20,171 nt of DNA from Bisporella sp. PMI_857. Taxonomy: Eukaryota; Ascomycota; Leotiomycetes; Helotiales; Helotiaceae. The stretch's first letter is position 1. Every line of letters starts with the position of its first letter. Under the pieces are notes generated by a model, which made no database searches, was not told the DNA's origin, and saw only the letters and a list, made by a program, of their open reading frames with translations. Shown here one piece after another: positions 19,239-20,171 of the stretch. The position numbers and the translations under genes were made by a program. The DNA lies in contig JAJSPD010000210.1 of assembly GCA_021307315.1 (NCBI GenBank), positions 1-20,171 on the forward strand. Reading direction: 5' to 3'.

Positions 19239-19969
19239 ACTATACAATTAGGAACAGGGTCAAGGCTCGAGTAGGACAACAAACACGATTATTTCTCTCT
19301 TTTTCTTTCGAACAATCCTTCGAATCAAAGGTGTAAATTAAAGATGAAGTAAAGCACTAAGGTAAAGAGCCCCTATAGTCAACAAAATCATGATTCTGAC
19401 GTCGTTGTAGCACTGCAAGTTATAGTGTTCAAGAGCGTAAGCCTGAGAAGACTTGACGGATCTGAACTCAGCGCGACTATTTGCGATCAAACTGTACCGG
19501 TTGGCTTTAAGAACGTGCACGCTTTTGCCTGTACTGACTTTCTTTCTTCTGAATACAGTCACTGTGCAGTTTTCGAGTTTTTCCGCTGTTTTTTCAGGTC
19601 GGGGAGCACTGACAGCATAAGTCTTTACTTCGAGGAGCGGTGCTTGTTTGCCGAGCGTTATGTGATACTGAGCTTTCTCTGATAGCAGTGTTGAAGTTGT
19701 TTGGCTCTAGTAGTCGTTCAATTGTCTTATAGTTGATGAGATTTTCTACCCGTAGCTTACTTTGTTTGTTATGCTTTCGCGCTGCTTTTAGCGGCAAGGG
19801 CGAAAATTCAACCACTGGAGAGTTTGCTTGGTGTATTGCATTATGAGCAGGCTTAAAAGTGTTTCAACGTGTTGTCGCTTTAATCGCAGCAGCGTTGGAA
19901 ATCCAGGTAACTGCACTACGTGTATTTTGTCTAGTGAAGAACGGCTTGTGGATTATCGATTTTATATTA

Positions 19970-20085
19970 TCCTGGATTGGATCTGGACTTGGCTTTTCTT
20001 GGCTTTCCGGCTTTCCGGCTTCTGGATCTGGCTTTTTTAGATCTGGATTCTGGATTCTGGTACTGGATTCTGGAACTGGATTGTA
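19970..20085. repeat. Low-complexity TCTGGATT-type repeat
   Basis: Irregular runs of TCTGGAT, GGCTTTCC and CTGGATTCTGG. Short open frames here are by-products of the repeat. The stretch 19239-19969 shows nothing I recognise. Confidence 0.6.
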
Positions 20086-20171
20086 GCTCCGTTTGTGAAG
20101 TTGAATATGCTAACTAGTATAGCTATGTTTTAACACTTATTCTAGCAATTCAACATGTTAGAGCTTTTGAT

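Overview
This looks like a repeat-rich, probably accessory or subtelomeric stretch of a filamentous ascomycete (Pezizomycotina) genome. Three things suggest this. There is a HET-domain/ankyrin gene with a short 51-bp intron. Almost pure A+T blocks and reading frames broken nearly only by TAA/TAG are typical of repeat-induced point mutation (RIP). Several Tad1/I-type non-LTR and LTR retroelement remnants are present. No bacterial features are visible. Only one gene looks intact.

Layout. 1-1600: a solo LTR (23-309, 5-bp target duplication GAAAC) and a small hairpin-rich insert (about 978-1135) sit in nearly pure A+T DNA. 1637-1764: a 64-bp tandem duplication carrying TATA motifs. 2063-5978: a long RIP-degraded gene readable in three consecutive frame blocks, with a coiled-coil-like middle and a Myb/SANT-like C-terminus; I do not recognise its family. 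6395-9330: a 40-bp minisatellite split by a 5'-truncated LINE (6437-9155). That LINE is itself interrupted inside its ORF by another retroposed segment with an (AAT)n tail (7065-7918, 14-bp duplication). 9420-9703: a dispersed repeat, copy A.

10535-14446 (minus): a two-exon gene for a protein of about 1286 residues, with an N-terminal HET domain and a C-terminal array of about 21 almost identical ankyrin repeats. Most differences between units fall at the ankyrin hairpin tips, plus a recurring EGG/GEG switch in the helix-turn. Such genes act in non-self recognition and cell death. 15064-17680: an inverted copy B of the dispersed repeat, split by about 2.3 kb. Nested inside the gap are a solo LTR (15643-16464) and a LINE fragment (15720-16355), the latter inserted at the LTR's TATA region with a 14-bp duplication. 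17681-20171 is mostly unrecognised, with a possible old LTR at 19043-19238.

The main story is a candidate non-self-recognition gene with a recently expanded repeat array, bracketed by inverted copies of one repeat and surrounded by datable layers of nested retroelements. All calls are by eye from sequence; no searches were run.
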